A stretch of 64,000 nt of DNA from an uncultured Collinsella sp. (GTDB lineage Bacteria; Actinomycetota; Coriobacteriia; Coriobacteriales; Coriobacteriaceae), in the NCBI GenBank assembly GCA_947507155.1, contig CANNOC010000009.1:1-64000 (forward strand), in the 5' to 3' direction. Each line of letters opens with the position of its first letter. Position 1 is the first letter of the stretch. The notes beneath the pieces are model-generated. The model worked only from the letters and a program-made list of their open reading frames with translations, was not told the origin of the DNA and did no database searches. The translations under genes were made by a program, and so were the position numbers. Shown here in pieces: positions 1 through 7,841 of this stretch.

Positions 1-193
1 TGGGAGGCCAGGGCGCCGCTGACCGGTGGACGGCACCGAGCCGTCAGCGAGAATGAAGAAGGGGGAGGCCTCGCGGCCTCCCCCTTCTTTGCGTTTGGTC
101 GATATGTGGCTCTAGATAGCTGATTTCTTTATTCTGACGTTGGGATAGCTTATGGAGAAAGCCGATCCACTTTGAGGCCTGTTTTGGGGGTAG
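1..193. other. Left edge of window, no complete gene
   Basis: No complete gene is visible. A short open stretch on the plus strand ends at a TGA at 54-56, immediately before a strong terminator, so it could be the last 17 codons of a gene lying outside the window. It is too short to identify. A small inverted repeat (CGCTGAC at 17-23 with GTCAGCG at 43-49) overlaps this stretch. Confidence 0.3.
56..90 (+). terminator. Intrinsic terminator
   Basis: A perfect 15-bp stem (56-70 with 75-89) closes on the stable tetraloop TCGC and is followed by a short T-rich run (TTCTTT). It probably ends a gene whose body lies left of the window. The A-rich left side means it could also work on the minus strand. 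Confidence 0.8.
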
Positions 194-270
194 TGTCGAG
201 AAAGTTGGTGTAGCGCCCGATCCGAAGCGAGTCGGCCCGGCGTCCTGGAATCTGGAATACGGTTGATATC

Positions 271-561
271 CTATGCCGCCTCGACCCTGTCCGCAAGCTC
301 GAGGCCGGACTCGAGCATCTTCCAGGCCTCCGCCTCGAGCCGCGCCCACTCGACGGGACCGTCGATTCCCCGAGTGCGGCCGTCGTCGTAGAGCTCGTTC
401 ATCCTCGCCTCCGAGAAGTACCTGGACTCCTGCCATATCTCGTCCTGCTCGCACATGACCGCGTCCGCGAGCCGCACCAGCGAGTCCGTGGAGGGGAACA
501 CCTGCACGACGCGTGACCTGCGCTTTGTCTCCCGGTTGGTCCTCTCCTGCACGTTGTTGGT
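271..561 (-). pseudogene. IS256-family transposase, C-terminal fragment
   Basis: The minus-strand reading contains TNNVQERTNRETKRRSRVVQ and then a hydrophobic helix, which is the conserved C-terminal region of mutator/IS256 transposases, where the third catalytic acidic residue (Glu) precedes the R-rich stretch. Only about 95 residues remain of a protein normally near 400. The open frame runs a few codons further, to 588, but those codons belong to the inserted IS21 end, so the ATG at 588 is fortuitous. It cannot be functional alone; its N-terminal partner lies at about 1042-1176. Confidence 0.7.
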
Positions 562-1041
562 TGTTAGCGCTAATCTAAAATTGACCACTTTCGCAAACGC
601 ATCTCGCCGACCCCGCTAACGCGCTTTCGCCGACCCCGCTAACGTACTTTCACCAACTGCGCTAACGGAACTATGCTCCGATCGGGTATCCGACCCGGGA
701 GGAGCGGGATATGGAGCGAAACGTAATGGGAGAGCTGAACGTCTACAGGGGGTCCGGCGCGATGCCGAACTTCAGTGAGATCGCGAGGAGGCACGGCATG
801 GACCGGCACACGGTCGCCAAGTACTGGCGGGAGGGCGAGTCCGCCGCCGACGGGAGGTCCGCGAGGGGCAGCGCCTTCGACCCGCTCGAGGAGATGATCC
901 GCTCGAAGGCCCAGCTGCCCGGGATGACCAAGATGGCCGTCTACGCGTTCCTGCGCGAGGGCCGCGGGGAGGGGCTGCCCAGGTACGGCGCCTTCACCGC
1001 GTGGTGCCGCGCGCACGACGTGCCCTTCGGGGGCGCGGGCG
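562..1041 (+). mobile_element. IS21-family element, left-end fragment
   Basis: The fragment begins with TGTTAGCGCTAATC, compatible with the 5'-TG ends of IS21 elements. It then carries tandem copies of a short motif (CGCCGACCCCGCTAAC at about 609 and 632, and a diverged copy near 655), like the multiple terminal transposase sites of this family. The istA-like reading frame follows and stops matching near 1040, where IS256 sequence resumes. The right end and the istB helper gene are absent. Confidence 0.65.
711..1041 (+). pseudogene. IS21-family transposase (IstA-like), N-terminal fragment
   Basis: The ATG at 711 follows a GGAGGAG-like ribosome site. The first 110 residues contain a helix-turn-helix (FSEIARRHGMDRHTVAKYWR, about residues 22-41) typical of the IstA DNA-binding domain, followed by a second helical segment ending PRYGAFTAWCRAHDV. 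The DDE catalytic core is entirely missing: the frame runs on to 1178 only as nonsense read against the IS256 N-terminal piece. A truncated DNA-binding fragment like this could at most occupy IS21 ends. Confidence 0.7.
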
Positions 1042-1176
1042 GCCGGCCTCGGCGTCCATCACGGCGTTCACGACCTGCTCGGCGAGTCTGCGGAGCAGCT
1101 CCTGCATGTCGATGGCGCCGTCGTCGAAACGGGGCATGGCGAGCATGTCCGGCGTCGGGTCTGATAAGATTCCCAT
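1042..1176 (-). pseudogene. IS256-family transposase, N-terminal fragment
   Basis: Starting at 1176 on the minus strand, the first 45 or so residues contain MQELLRRLAEQVVNAVMDAE, the helical start of mutator transposases (usually followed by a zinc-finger-like segment, lost here). The remaining codons to 994 read through the IS21 junction. Together with the fragment at 271-561 it shows that one transposase gene was split and lost its middle. Confidence 0.65.
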
Positions 1177-1297
1177 AGCGGTCTTCGTCCTTTCCTAGAA
1201 CCTGTTGTTGTGGTGATTTCAGATTCTAGGACGAAGGCCGTTCTTCGTTAAACGGGCGCTAGGGCGTCACCCTTACACCAACATTTTCGACGCGATC

Positions 1298-1409
1298 GGA
1301 AAAGTGTCGAAATCAGCCGTATGAAAGTACGGAAAAGTGTCAAATTTGAGTCTCCTAAATTACAAAAAAGTGTCGAATCGACCGCCATTAAATCACGGAA
1401 AAGTGTATC
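1298..1409 (+). repeat. Four direct repeats at exact 33-bp spacing
   Basis: The motif GGAAAAGTGTCGAA and close variants occurs four times, with the GTGT core at 1304, 1337, 1370 and 1403, exactly 33 bp apart (about three helical turns). The intervening bases are not conserved. The last copy ends about 35 bp before the ATPase start at 1446 and the first begins just outside the IS256 right repeat. The layout fits cooperative protein binding on one DNA face, for example an operator for the downstream gene. Confidence 0.7.
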
Positions 1410-1445
1410 CTAGTGCTAAAACAGCACGTAATAAGGGGTACGCTT

Positions 1446-2768
1446 ATGCTACAGAGAAAAGCGAAAGCACAATTTGAATCTTGGCTTGCCTCGTCGCCTA
1501 ACAAGGCCCTTTTGGTCAAGGGCGCACGACAGGTGGGAAAGTCATATCTGGTCAACGCGTTCGCACGTGAATCGTTCGAAAACGTCGTGACGTTCGACCT
1601 TATCGCCGACGCGTCCGTGCGCGATTCATTTTTGGCGGCGAAAAGTGCGGACGACCTGCTTATGCGCATGTCTATCGCTGCGACGCAGCCGATGGTTGCG
1701 AACAAGACCGTCGTGGTTATCGACGAGGTGCAGCGATGCCCCAACGTGGTGACGTTTATCAAATACCTGGTCCAGCGCGGCGACTTTCGATACATCCTTA
1801 CCGGATCGCTCCTTGGCGTTGAGCTCGAGGGCATCGACTCCCTGCCGGTGGGGTATGTCGAGCAGGTCCAGATGTACCCGCTCGACTTTGAGGAGTTTTG
1901 CTGGGCAAATGGCGTTGGTGCCAGCGTGTTTGACATGCTCAGGGGCTGTCTAAAGGATGAGGGGGAGCTCCCTGGCTTCCTGTATGACCGCTTGCTCGAT
2001 CTGTTCCATCAGTATGTGGTGGTGGGAGGCATGCCCGACGCGGTCAATTCCTTCTTGGCGACGCGCAACGTCGACGAGGTTCGGAACATTCATCGCGATC
2101 TTCACGCCCTGTATCGCGATGACATCGCAAAGTACGCTCCGCCCGAGCTACGCTTGGTTATTCGAGATATCTATGATTTGATTCCCAGCGAGGCCGGCTC
2201 CAAAAACAAGCGATTCAAACTGTCATCGATTAACGGTGTCAAACGTTTTTCGCAGGTGACAGATCATTTTCTCTGGCTATCGGAGGCGGGTGTCGCGCTT
2301 CCCGTGTATAACGTAACGGCGCCCGTGGCACCCCTTTTATTGGGGGAGCAACGAAATCTGTTTAAGCTGTTTTACTTGGACACCGGAATGCTCATGTCGT
2401 CGTATTCCAAGAAGGTTGCCCAAGGGGTATTTGATGGCGAGGCAGAAGACGCCTTTGGCATGAACATGGGAGCGGCGTTTGAGGGCTTTGTTGCCCAGGA
2501 GCTCAAAGCTCATGGATTTAGATTGCGCTACTTTACATCGAAAAAGGTTGGCGAGCTCGATTTTGTCGAGGAGACGCTCGATGGGGAAGTGCTTGCCATC
2601 GAGGTCAAGTCGGGCAAGAGCTTTAGGTCCCATGCGGCGCTCGACAACGCGCTCGTGACGAAGGGTTACGGAATCGACCGTGCTCTGGTGCTTGCTGAGT
2701 GCAACCTGCACCGCGATGGAGAGGTGTTGTATCTGCCCATCTTTATGGCGGGCCTCTTGGAGCCGTAA
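1446..2768 (+). CDS. AAA-type ATPase with DUF4143 domain
   Basis: A 440-residue protein. The start at 1446 is chosen because AAGGGG lies 8 nt upstream; an ATG at 1413 in the same frame has no ribosome site. Seen: a Walker A segment (GARQVGKSY, about residues 26-34), a Walker B segment (VVVIDEVQRCP, about 86-96), and a C-terminal half with the ELDFV...AIEVKSGK pattern, which resembles the PD-(D/E)XK nuclease fold noted in DUF4143 proteins. The family is widespread and common in gut bacteria; its cellular role is not established and regulatory, toxin-antitoxin-like or defence roles have been suggested. It stands alone behind an array of 33-bp-spaced repeats and next to IS debris, so recent mobility is plausible. 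Confidence 0.85.
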   Translation: MLQRKAKAQFESWLASSPNKALLVKGARQVGKSYLVNAFARESFENVVTFDLIADASVRDSFLAAKSADDLLMRMSIAATQPMVANKTVVVIDEVQRCPNVVTFIKYLVQRGDFRYILTGSLLGVELEGIDSLPVGYVEQVQMYPLDFEEFCWANGVGASVFDMLRGCLKDEGELPGFLYDRLLDLFHQYVVVGGMPDAVNSFLATRNVDEVRNIHRDLHALYRDDIAKYAPPELRLVIRDIYDLIPSEAGSKNKRFKLSSINGVKRFSQVTDHFLWLSEAGVALPVYNVTAPVAPLLLGEQRNLFKLFYLDTGMLMSSYSKKVAQGVFDGEAEDAFGMNMGAAFEGFVAQELKAHGFRLRYFTSKKVGELDFVEETLDGEVLAIEVKSGKSFRSHAALDNALVTKGYGIDRALVLAECNLHRDGEVLYLPIFMAGLLEP

Positions 2769-2805
2769 CGCGTTGCCGGCTCTTCCAGCCCTCCTTTAAC
2801 CTTCG

Positions 2806-3510
2806 CTACTCGTCTCCGTCGTTGGGGTCGCCCTTGAGGGTGTTGATGTCCAGGTACTGGTTGTCGTCCTCTTTTTGCTGCGTTGCCGATTCGGGCGCGG
2901 TGGGGCCACGGAACAGCTGGAATCCCTCAAACGCGATCACGCCGAGCAGAGCGATGATGATGGCGATAAAGACAACCTTTGCCGCTTGGGGAAACTCGGA
3001 GAAGTGCGGCGGCTCTTCCTCGGTGTAGTAGTCGGCAAAGCGCTCGTCATCGGTGCCACGGGTATACGACGATGCCGATGCGTCCTTTACGCCGGTCTTG
3101 TTGTACTCGGGAGCCGTGTATGCCGACTGCTGCGGGGCGTCGTAGCGAATCGTGTTGTCTGCCGTGGGGCGCTGTGCCGCTGCAGCGAGAAACGCCGCCG
3201 TCTCGGACGGATCGCTGGTGGGGTGGGGCGCAGGGGCGGCTTTACGCGTCGTCTGCACGATGGGACGGGTGGCAAAGTCGTCCGCGGGCACGGATGCCGG
3301 TGCGGGTGTGGCGGAAGGTGCGGGCTTTGCACTTGTCGGGCGAGCTCCGCCGCCCATGAGTTCATCGGCGGTCCAAGGGCGGTCGCTCATCACGTCGTCG
3401 AGGCTCAACGCAAACAGATCGTCTTCGCCCTCGTCAAACGCGTGTTTCGCATGCCTGGCGGTAGGCGCGGTGCCTCCGCGGCCGCTGCGCGATGCGTTGC
3501 TCGACCTCAT
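2806..3510 (-). CDS. Single-pass membrane protein of unknown function
   Basis: A 234-residue protein with AAAGGA upstream of its ATG. The first 165 residues are polar and low-complexity (rich in Ala, Pro, Thr, Asp), suggesting a disordered cytoplasmic region. One clear membrane segment follows (VVFIAIIIALLGVIAFEGFQ, near residues 178-197), then about 35 acidic residues, presumably outside the cell. There is no signal peptide, catalytic motif or family that I recognise. It sits between the ATPase (convergent) and the PAS regulator (same strand), with no sign of a shared operon. The long tail resembles actinobacterial envelope-associated anchors, but that is inference. Confidence 0.6.
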   Translation of the reverse strand: MRSSNASRSGRGGTAPTARHAKHAFDEGEDDLFALSLDDVMSDRPWTADELMGGGARPTSAKPAPSATPAPASVPADDFATRPIVQTTRKAAPAPHPTSDPSETAAFLAAAAQRPTADNTIRYDAPQQSAYTAPEYNKTGVKDASASSYTRGTDDERFADYYTEEEPPHFSEFPQAAKVVFIAIIIALLGVIAFEGFQLFRGPTAPESATQQKEDDNQYLDINTLKGDPNDGDE

Positions 3511-3630
3511 CTTGTCCCATCCTTTCGAACTGTCTAGCCCTTCGATTATATGGAACTTGCCTTGTCACCGATGTCCGGATTCGCGCATTCAACAACTCGC
3601 ACTAAGGGGAGGATGGTTCAGGCGGGTCGT

Positions 3631-4284
3631 TTACTTGTCGTCGGCCTCTGCCTTGGCCTCGTTGAGGTAGCTGTAGAAGCTGTACTTGGAGATGCCAAAG
3701 AACTCGCAGGCGCGCTCGCTCGATTTGGAGATAAGGAAGGCGCCGCGGTGGTCGAGGTATCCGATAGCGCGAATGCGCTCGTCCTTGGTCATGAGGGCGG
3801 CGGGCTTGCCCACGTACTGCTCGCACTCGCGCAGCAGATCCTCGAGCAGGTCGCCGATGTTTTTGGTGATGGGATCGGGCTCGGTGTATCCCTTGTCGCC
3901 CGTGCCGGTGAGCGCATCGAGCGAACGCTCAAACGCCTTCATGAGCGTGATGTCAAAGTTGATGCCCATAATGCCGACGGGGTTGCCAGCGTCGTCGCGA
4001 ATGAAGATGGTCGACGATTTGAGCAGCTTGCCATCGGCGGTCTTGGTGAGGTACGGCGCGCGGTCGTGGACCTCGGCGGCATCCTCGTGCATGGACTCGA
4101 GCACGATGTGGCTGGGACCGTCGCCCAGTTTGCGTCCGCTGACGTGGCCGTTTTCAATCGCCACGATAGAGTGGTCCATGTCCTCGGTCTCCAGATCGTG
4201 GACGACGATTTCACAGTTGGGACCAAATTGGAGCGCCAGACTGTGTGCAAGACGCTTGTAAAACTCAATCTGTGCGGGGGTCAT
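3631..4284 (-). CDS. YheO/DauR-like PAS-domain transcriptional regulator
   Basis: A 217-residue protein. The ATG at 4284 is preferred over 4335 because AGGAAGG lies just upstream. The N-terminal 120 residues resemble the YheO-like PAS domain (EIVVHDLE near the start; SSTIFIRDDAGNPVGIMGIN later). The last 50 residues form a helix-turn-helix of the DauR type (ACEFFGISKYSFYSYLNEAK). Such proteins are one-component DNA-binding regulators that sense a small ligand. It is divergent from the mocA-like gene and the molybdenum hydroxylase accessory cluster, so it may control them; that is inference from position only. Confidence 0.8.
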   Translation of the reverse strand: MTPAQIEFYKRLAHSLALQFGPNCEIVVHDLETEDMDHSIVAIENGHVSGRKLGDGPSHIVLESMHEDAAEVHDRAPYLTKTADGKLLKSSTIFIRDDAGNPVGIMGINFDITLMKAFERSLDALTGTGDKGYTEPDPITKNIGDLLEDLLRECEQYVGKPAALMTKDERIRAIGYLDHRGAFLISKSSERACEFFGISKYSFYSYLNEAKAEADDK

Positions 4285-4449
4285 GGGTGCCTTCCTAAAA
4301 ATAAGTTTGGGCTCACTGTGCCACAAATGCCACATGGTCGCAAATAACGAAAGCGTCGCTGCGCTATAAGACCGCCTACGGCCAGGACACCATCTTTATG
4401 CACCCGCGGCGCGAGTTATGGGTACGATGGCTTCAGGGGAGGTATCACC

Positions 4450-5040
4450 ATGAAACTTGGTTGCGTCATTATGGCTTCGGGCGAGGGCAAGCGGTTTGGC
4501 TCTAACAAGATGCTTGCCGATATCTGCGGAAAGCCGCTGATTCAGCGGACGATTGAGTCGGTGCCCAAAGGATTTGACGTTGTTGTTACGACGCGCTGGC
4601 CCCAAGTTGCCGAGATTTGCTGTGTGCTGCGCTGCGCGTGCGCGCTGCACGATGGCGCGCTCAGGAGCGAGAGTGTGCGCGCCGGTCTTACCTGGGGAGC
4701 CGATCGCGGCTGGAAGGGCTGCCTCTTTTTGCCGGGCGACCAGCCGCTCGTGAGTTCGGATTCCTTTGAAGCACTCGCCGGTGCTTTTAAGGCCAACGGC
4801 GGTGTCGCGCCCGTGCGTCTTGCCCTGAACGGTGAACCCGCCTCGCCGGTGCTGTTCCCTGCGAGTCTCTTTCCCGACCTTATGGGGCTTAAGGGCAAGG
4901 ATGGCGGATCGTCGCTGCTGCGCGGCCGCGCCGATGTCCAGTTGGTCGAGGCGCGCGCGTACGAGCTGTGGGACGTCGACACCGCCAAGGGTCAGCGCCG
5001 CGTCTCGGAGCACATCGCCGGCTGCTGCGTGCCTCGCTAG
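4450..5040 (+). CDS. MobA/MocA-like nucleotidyltransferase
   Basis: A 196-residue protein with AGGGGAGG before the ATG. The N-terminus has the nucleotide-binding pattern of the NTP-transferase fold (VIMASGEGKRFGSNKMLADI) and later LPGDQPLV, where an Asp binds metal, then GKDGG. The family attaches a nucleotide, usually CMP, to molybdopterin. Molybdenum hydroxylases such as xanthine dehydrogenase often use the cytosine form made by MocA. It heads the accessory set with yqeC, yqeB and xdhC, which supports a MocA-like role, although it is separated from yqeB by the oppositely oriented yqeC. A general MobA role cannot be excluded. Confidence 0.75.
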   Translation: MKLGCVIMASGEGKRFGSNKMLADICGKPLIQRTIESVPKGFDVVVTTRWPQVAEICCVLRCACALHDGALRSESVRAGLTWGADRGWKGCLFLPGDQPLVSSDSFEALAGAFKANGGVAPVRLALNGEPASPVLFPASLFPDLMGLKGKDGGSSLLRGRADVQLVEARAYELWDVDTAKGQRRVSEHIAGCCVPR

Positions 5041-5066
5041 TAGAAAGGGCGCCAGGGTAGCGCCGG

Positions 5067-5801
5067 CTACTTGAGGCTGGTGGCGACGATGGGGCGGCCG
5101 AGGGCCGCCTCGAAGCGGTCGGCCGTCGTGGGGTCGTTGAGCGTGTCGACTTGGTTGAGCATGACGCGTGCGGTACCGAGTTCCAGCGCCTGCATCTCGG
5201 CATTAAGTATCCGGGCGACGCGCTCGGGCGTGGCGATGTCGGTGAGCTCGCAGCCGCACCGTTCGCAAAAGAGCTCGGGGCGGTGGACAGCCTCGCTAAT
5301 GGGCTTGCCGAATCCCGACGCGCCGACGATCCAGACGATGTTGGCGGTGCCAGAGGGAATCACCGGCTCCCAGGCGGCGTGCGCCTTGAGCGGGAGCCGC
5401 TTGCTGCCGTCCGCCTCGGCCAGGACGTAGTCAAAGCGCTGCGCCAGCTGGTCGAGCGGCGCGGCGGGGGAGGAGAGCTTGCCTGTCTCCGGGTCCAAGA
5501 CACCAGCTTGGCAGATGCTTCCCCGCACAAGCCCCGAGCAGGCCTCGCAGGTGCAGCCTGGGGCGTGTAATGCACCTGGCTTCCAGGGCGCGGCGTCCAG
5601 GCGACGGCTCGACCCGTCCCATGGCACGCCGGCGACGGGAAACATATGAGTGGTGGTGCAGAGGAGTACGCGGCCGCCGGCACGCATAAGCTCAAGGCCG
5701 AGCGTCTTTAGCAGGGTCGACTTGCCACCGCTGCCGATGATCGCGGTAATGCCCGGCTCGATCCTGAGCGCCGAGGCAAGATTGCCGCTAACCGTTTCCA
5801 T
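5067..5801 (-). CDS. yqeC: Selenium-dependent hydroxylase accessory protein YqeC
   Basis: A 244-residue protein with a P-loop (IGSGGKSTLLKTL, residues 22-34) near the start, CTTTHMFP soon after, a CTCEACSG cluster near residue 85 and DYVLAEADGSKRLPLKAH near residues 125-145, the conserved core of the YqeC family. The family co-occurs with YqeB and SelD in genomes encoding selenium-dependent molybdenum hydroxylases; its exact reaction is unknown. It lies convergent to the mocA-like gene and divergent to yqeB, sharing a 102-bp promoter region with yqeB that holds a palindrome at 5842-5871. Confidence 0.85.
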   Translation of the reverse strand: METVSGNLASALRIEPGITAIIGSGGKSTLLKTLGLELMRAGGRVLLCTTTHMFPVAGVPWDGSSRRLDAAPWKPGALHAPGCTCEACSGLVRGSICQAGVLDPETGKLSSPAAPLDQLAQRFDYVLAEADGSKRLPLKAHAAWEPVIPSGTANIVWIVGASGFGKPISEAVHRPELFCERCGCELTDIATPERVARILNAEMQALELGTARVMLNQVDTLNDPTTADRFEAALGRPIVATSLK

Positions 5802-5841
5802 CTGTTCACCGCCGTATAATGCTGCGATAAGAAATAATCAT

Positions 5842-5871
5842 CAGAGTAGCGGTCGAACCGCTTTTGCTCTG
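5842..5871. promoter_or_regulatory. Palindrome in the yqeC/yqeB divergent promoter
   Basis: AGCGGT-CGA-ACCGCT (5848-5862) is nested inside outer arms CAGAG and CTCTG (5842-5846, 5867-5871). A consensus-like TATAAT lies at 5815-5820 on the plus strand, but no good -35 accompanies it. The site lies between the two divergent genes and could be an operator controlling both, or an RNA hairpin in the yqeB leader. Confidence 0.45.
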
Positions 5872-5903
5872 CTCAAACCGTAGCACAGGGAGGTGCCCCG
5901 GGA

Positions 5904-6698
5904 ATGCTCGTTTATGTTCGCGGCGCAGGCGATATCGCCACGGGTGTGGCTGCTCGTCTGGTGCGCGCCGGCGTTTCGGTCGTCATGGCCGATATCGCGG
6001 TTCCCACGTGCATCCGTCGCACGATCAGTTTTTGCGAGGCCATTCGCTTGGGCGAGGTCGAGGTCGAGGGCATTCGCGCCCGCTTGGCGCAGAGGCCGGC
6101 CGAGGCGCTTGAGATTGCCAAGGCGGGGAATGTCGCCGTGGTGGTGGACCCCCAGGCACAGATGCTCGGTGAACTTAGGCCCGCGGCCGTGGTAGACGCG
6201 ATTCTGGCCAAGCGCAATCTGGGCACCACGCGCGACATGGCTCCTGCCGTCATCGCGGTAGGGCCGGGCTTTACCGCGCCGGTTGATTGCGACGCCGTGG
6301 TCGAGACTATGCGCGGGCATTTTTTGGGCCGCGTGATTACCCAGGGCTCGCCCCAGCCCAACACGGGCGTGCCGGGTATCATCGCCGGATATGGCAAGGA
6401 GCGTGTTATCCACAGCCCCGCCGCCGGCGTGTTTCGGTCCGACCGCGCAATCGGCGACATCGTGTGCGCCGGAGACGCGATTGGCTACGCGGGCGATACG
6501 CCCATGTTCACGACGATTGACGGCTGCCTGCGCGGCCTTTTGGCAGATGGCGTCCAGGTCACCGAGGGCTTTAAATGCGCCGATGTCGACCCGCGCGGTG
6601 ACGCCAGCTACATCAACTATATTTCGGACAAGGCGACATCGGTCGGCGGCGGCGTGCTCGAAGCGCTCGCCATGCTCACCGACGTTTTTAGGGGATAG
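5904..6698 (+). CDS. yqeB: Selenium-dependent molybdenum hydroxylase maturation protein YqeB
   Basis: A 264-residue protein. The N-terminus (VYVRGAGDIATGVAARLVRA) has a Rossmann-like nucleotide-binding glycine pattern, followed by AIRLGEVEVEGIRA and, mid-protein, a glycine-rich PQPNTGVPGIIAGYGKERVI. These match the EF2563/YqeB family, found with selenium-dependent molybdenum hydroxylases and thought to act in making or inserting the labile selenium cofactor. It ends 9 nt before xdhC and is surely cotranscribed with it. No selD, selA or hydroxylase gene is in this window. Confidence 0.85.
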   Translation: MLVYVRGAGDIATGVAARLVRAGVSVVMADIAVPTCIRRTISFCEAIRLGEVEVEGIRARLAQRPAEALEIAKAGNVAVVVDPQAQMLGELRPAAVVDAILAKRNLGTTRDMAPAVIAVGPGFTAPVDCDAVVETMRGHFLGRVITQGSPQPNTGVPGIIAGYGKERVIHSPAAGVFRSDRAIGDIVCAGDAIGYAGDTPMFTTIDGCLRGLLADGVQVTEGFKCADVDPRGDASYINYISDKATSVGGGVLEALAMLTDVFRG

Positions 6699-6707
6699 GA
6701 AGCGACG

Positions 6708-7751
6708 ATGGAAAAGCTCGATGTGGTGAATGCTGCGCTTGGCGCTCTGAAGGCTGGCAAGACGTGCGAGCTCGTGGTCGTGGCCGGTACGGCGGGGTCG
6801 TCTCCGCGCGGCGTGGGCGCATGGATGGTCGTCTTTGCCGACGGTAGCCAGGCGGGCACCATCGGCGGCGGCAAAATCGAGCTCTTTGCGCTGGGCGAGG
6901 CTCACGAGCTGCTGGCCGCGGGGCAGTCACGCCTGGTCCGCTACACCATGGGCGGGGAGAACTCCGATACCGGCATGATCTGCGGCGGAGCCATCTGCCT
7001 GTGCTATCTGCACCTGGACGCGACCCAGGCGCCATTGTTCCAGGAGATTGCCGATGTCTTGGCGTATCGACGCATCGGCGACTTCGTCATCGACTTTGAG
7101 CCGTTTATCGCAAGCGCGCTCGAAAGCGACGCTGCCGAATACCATGGCGAGGAGTCGCGCCGCACCATTGTGGGTTGCCCTGGGCTTTCGCTGACGGAAG
7201 AGGGGAGTAAGGTCACCTACACCAATGCCGCCTCCGAGATTCCTCCCGCGCACATCGAGACACTCTGCCCCGAGGGCCTGACCTACATCTTTGGCTGCGG
7301 GCACGTGGGCGCCGCGACGGCTCGCGTACTAACGGCGGCGGGCTTTGCTGTCGTGGCCTGCGACGATCGCCCCGGCACGTTGACGCCCGAATGGGTGCCC
7401 GGTGTCTACGACCGTCGCCTGGTCGACTACAAGAGCCTGAGCGAGCTGTGCCCCATCGGCCCGCGCGACTTGGTGGTCGTGGCCACAGCAGGCCACAAGT
7501 CCGATATCGACGTGGTGATTCAGGCAATGCGCGCCAAGCCTGCCTACCTGGGCTGTCTGGGTTCGCGCCGCAAGACGGCCTTTGTGCGGGCCCGTTTGGA
7601 GCAAGAGGGCTTTACGCAGGAACAGATCGACGGGTTGCACCTGCCGATCGGCGTTGCCATCGAGGCGGAGGACCCCGAGGAGATCGCCATCTCCATCGCC
7701 GCCGAAATGATTCACCTGCGTCGCACCAAGCTCGTCCCCCGCAAGCGCTAG
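6708..7751 (+). CDS. xdhC: XdhC/CoxI-family molybdenum hydroxylase chaperone
   Basis: A 347-residue protein. The N-terminal XdhC domain shows VVVAGTAGSSPRGVGAWMVV, TIGGGKIE and the cysteine motif MICGGAICLCYL (about residues 88-99). The C-terminal XdhC Rossmann domain contains YIFGCGHVGAATARVLTAAG near residue 190 and GSRRKT near residue 285. XdhC proteins bind and sulfurate the molybdenum cofactor and insert it into xanthine dehydrogenase-type enzymes. It lies directly behind yqeB in an apparent two-gene operon. Its target hydroxylase is not in the window. Confidence 0.9.
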   Translation: MEKLDVVNAALGALKAGKTCELVVVAGTAGSSPRGVGAWMVVFADGSQAGTIGGGKIELFALGEAHELLAAGQSRLVRYTMGGENSDTGMICGGAICLCYLHLDATQAPLFQEIADVLAYRRIGDFVIDFEPFIASALESDAAEYHGEESRRTIVGCPGLSLTEEGSKVTYTNAASEIPPAHIETLCPEGLTYIFGCGHVGAATARVLTAAGFAVVACDDRPGTLTPEWVPGVYDRRLVDYKSLSELCPIGPRDLVVVATAGHKSDIDVVIQAMRAKPAYLGCLGSRRKTAFVRARLEQEGFTQEQIDGLHLPIGVAIEAEDPEEIAISIAAEMIHLRRTKLVPRKR

Positions 7752-7812
7752 TCGCATCCCCATCAATATGTGCGGGGGAGTTGTGGAGTTGTGCAGGCAG
7801 ACGAGGTTTTTC

Positions 7813-7841
7813 TGGAAATACGCACCCAATGCGCGTATAGT
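7813..7841 (+). promoter_or_regulatory. Candidate promoter for the rplE operon
   Basis: A good -10 (TATAGT, 7836-7841) lies 17 bp from a weak -35 (TGGAAA, 7813-7818), within the 227-bp gap between xdhC and rplE. A promoter is required here because the ribosomal genes that usually drive rplE are absent upstream. Confidence 0.4.

Larger units (their letters stand above)
194..1292 (-). mobile_element. IS256-family (mutator-type) element, disrupted remnant
   Basis: Terminal inverted repeats lie at 194-212 and 1274-1292 and match at 16 of 19 positions (core TTGGTGTA / TACACCAA). Between them are the N-terminal and C-terminal pieces of one mutator-type transposase on the minus strand. The middle of the transposase is missing and replaced by about 480 bp from the left end of an IS21-family element. 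No 8-bp target duplication is visible outside the repeats. The exact outer ends are approximate. Confidence 0.65.

Noticed and set aside
1298-1409. CRISPR array
   Set aside because: Regular 33-bp spacing, but the repeat is only about 14 bp with variation, there are four units, and no cas genes are near.
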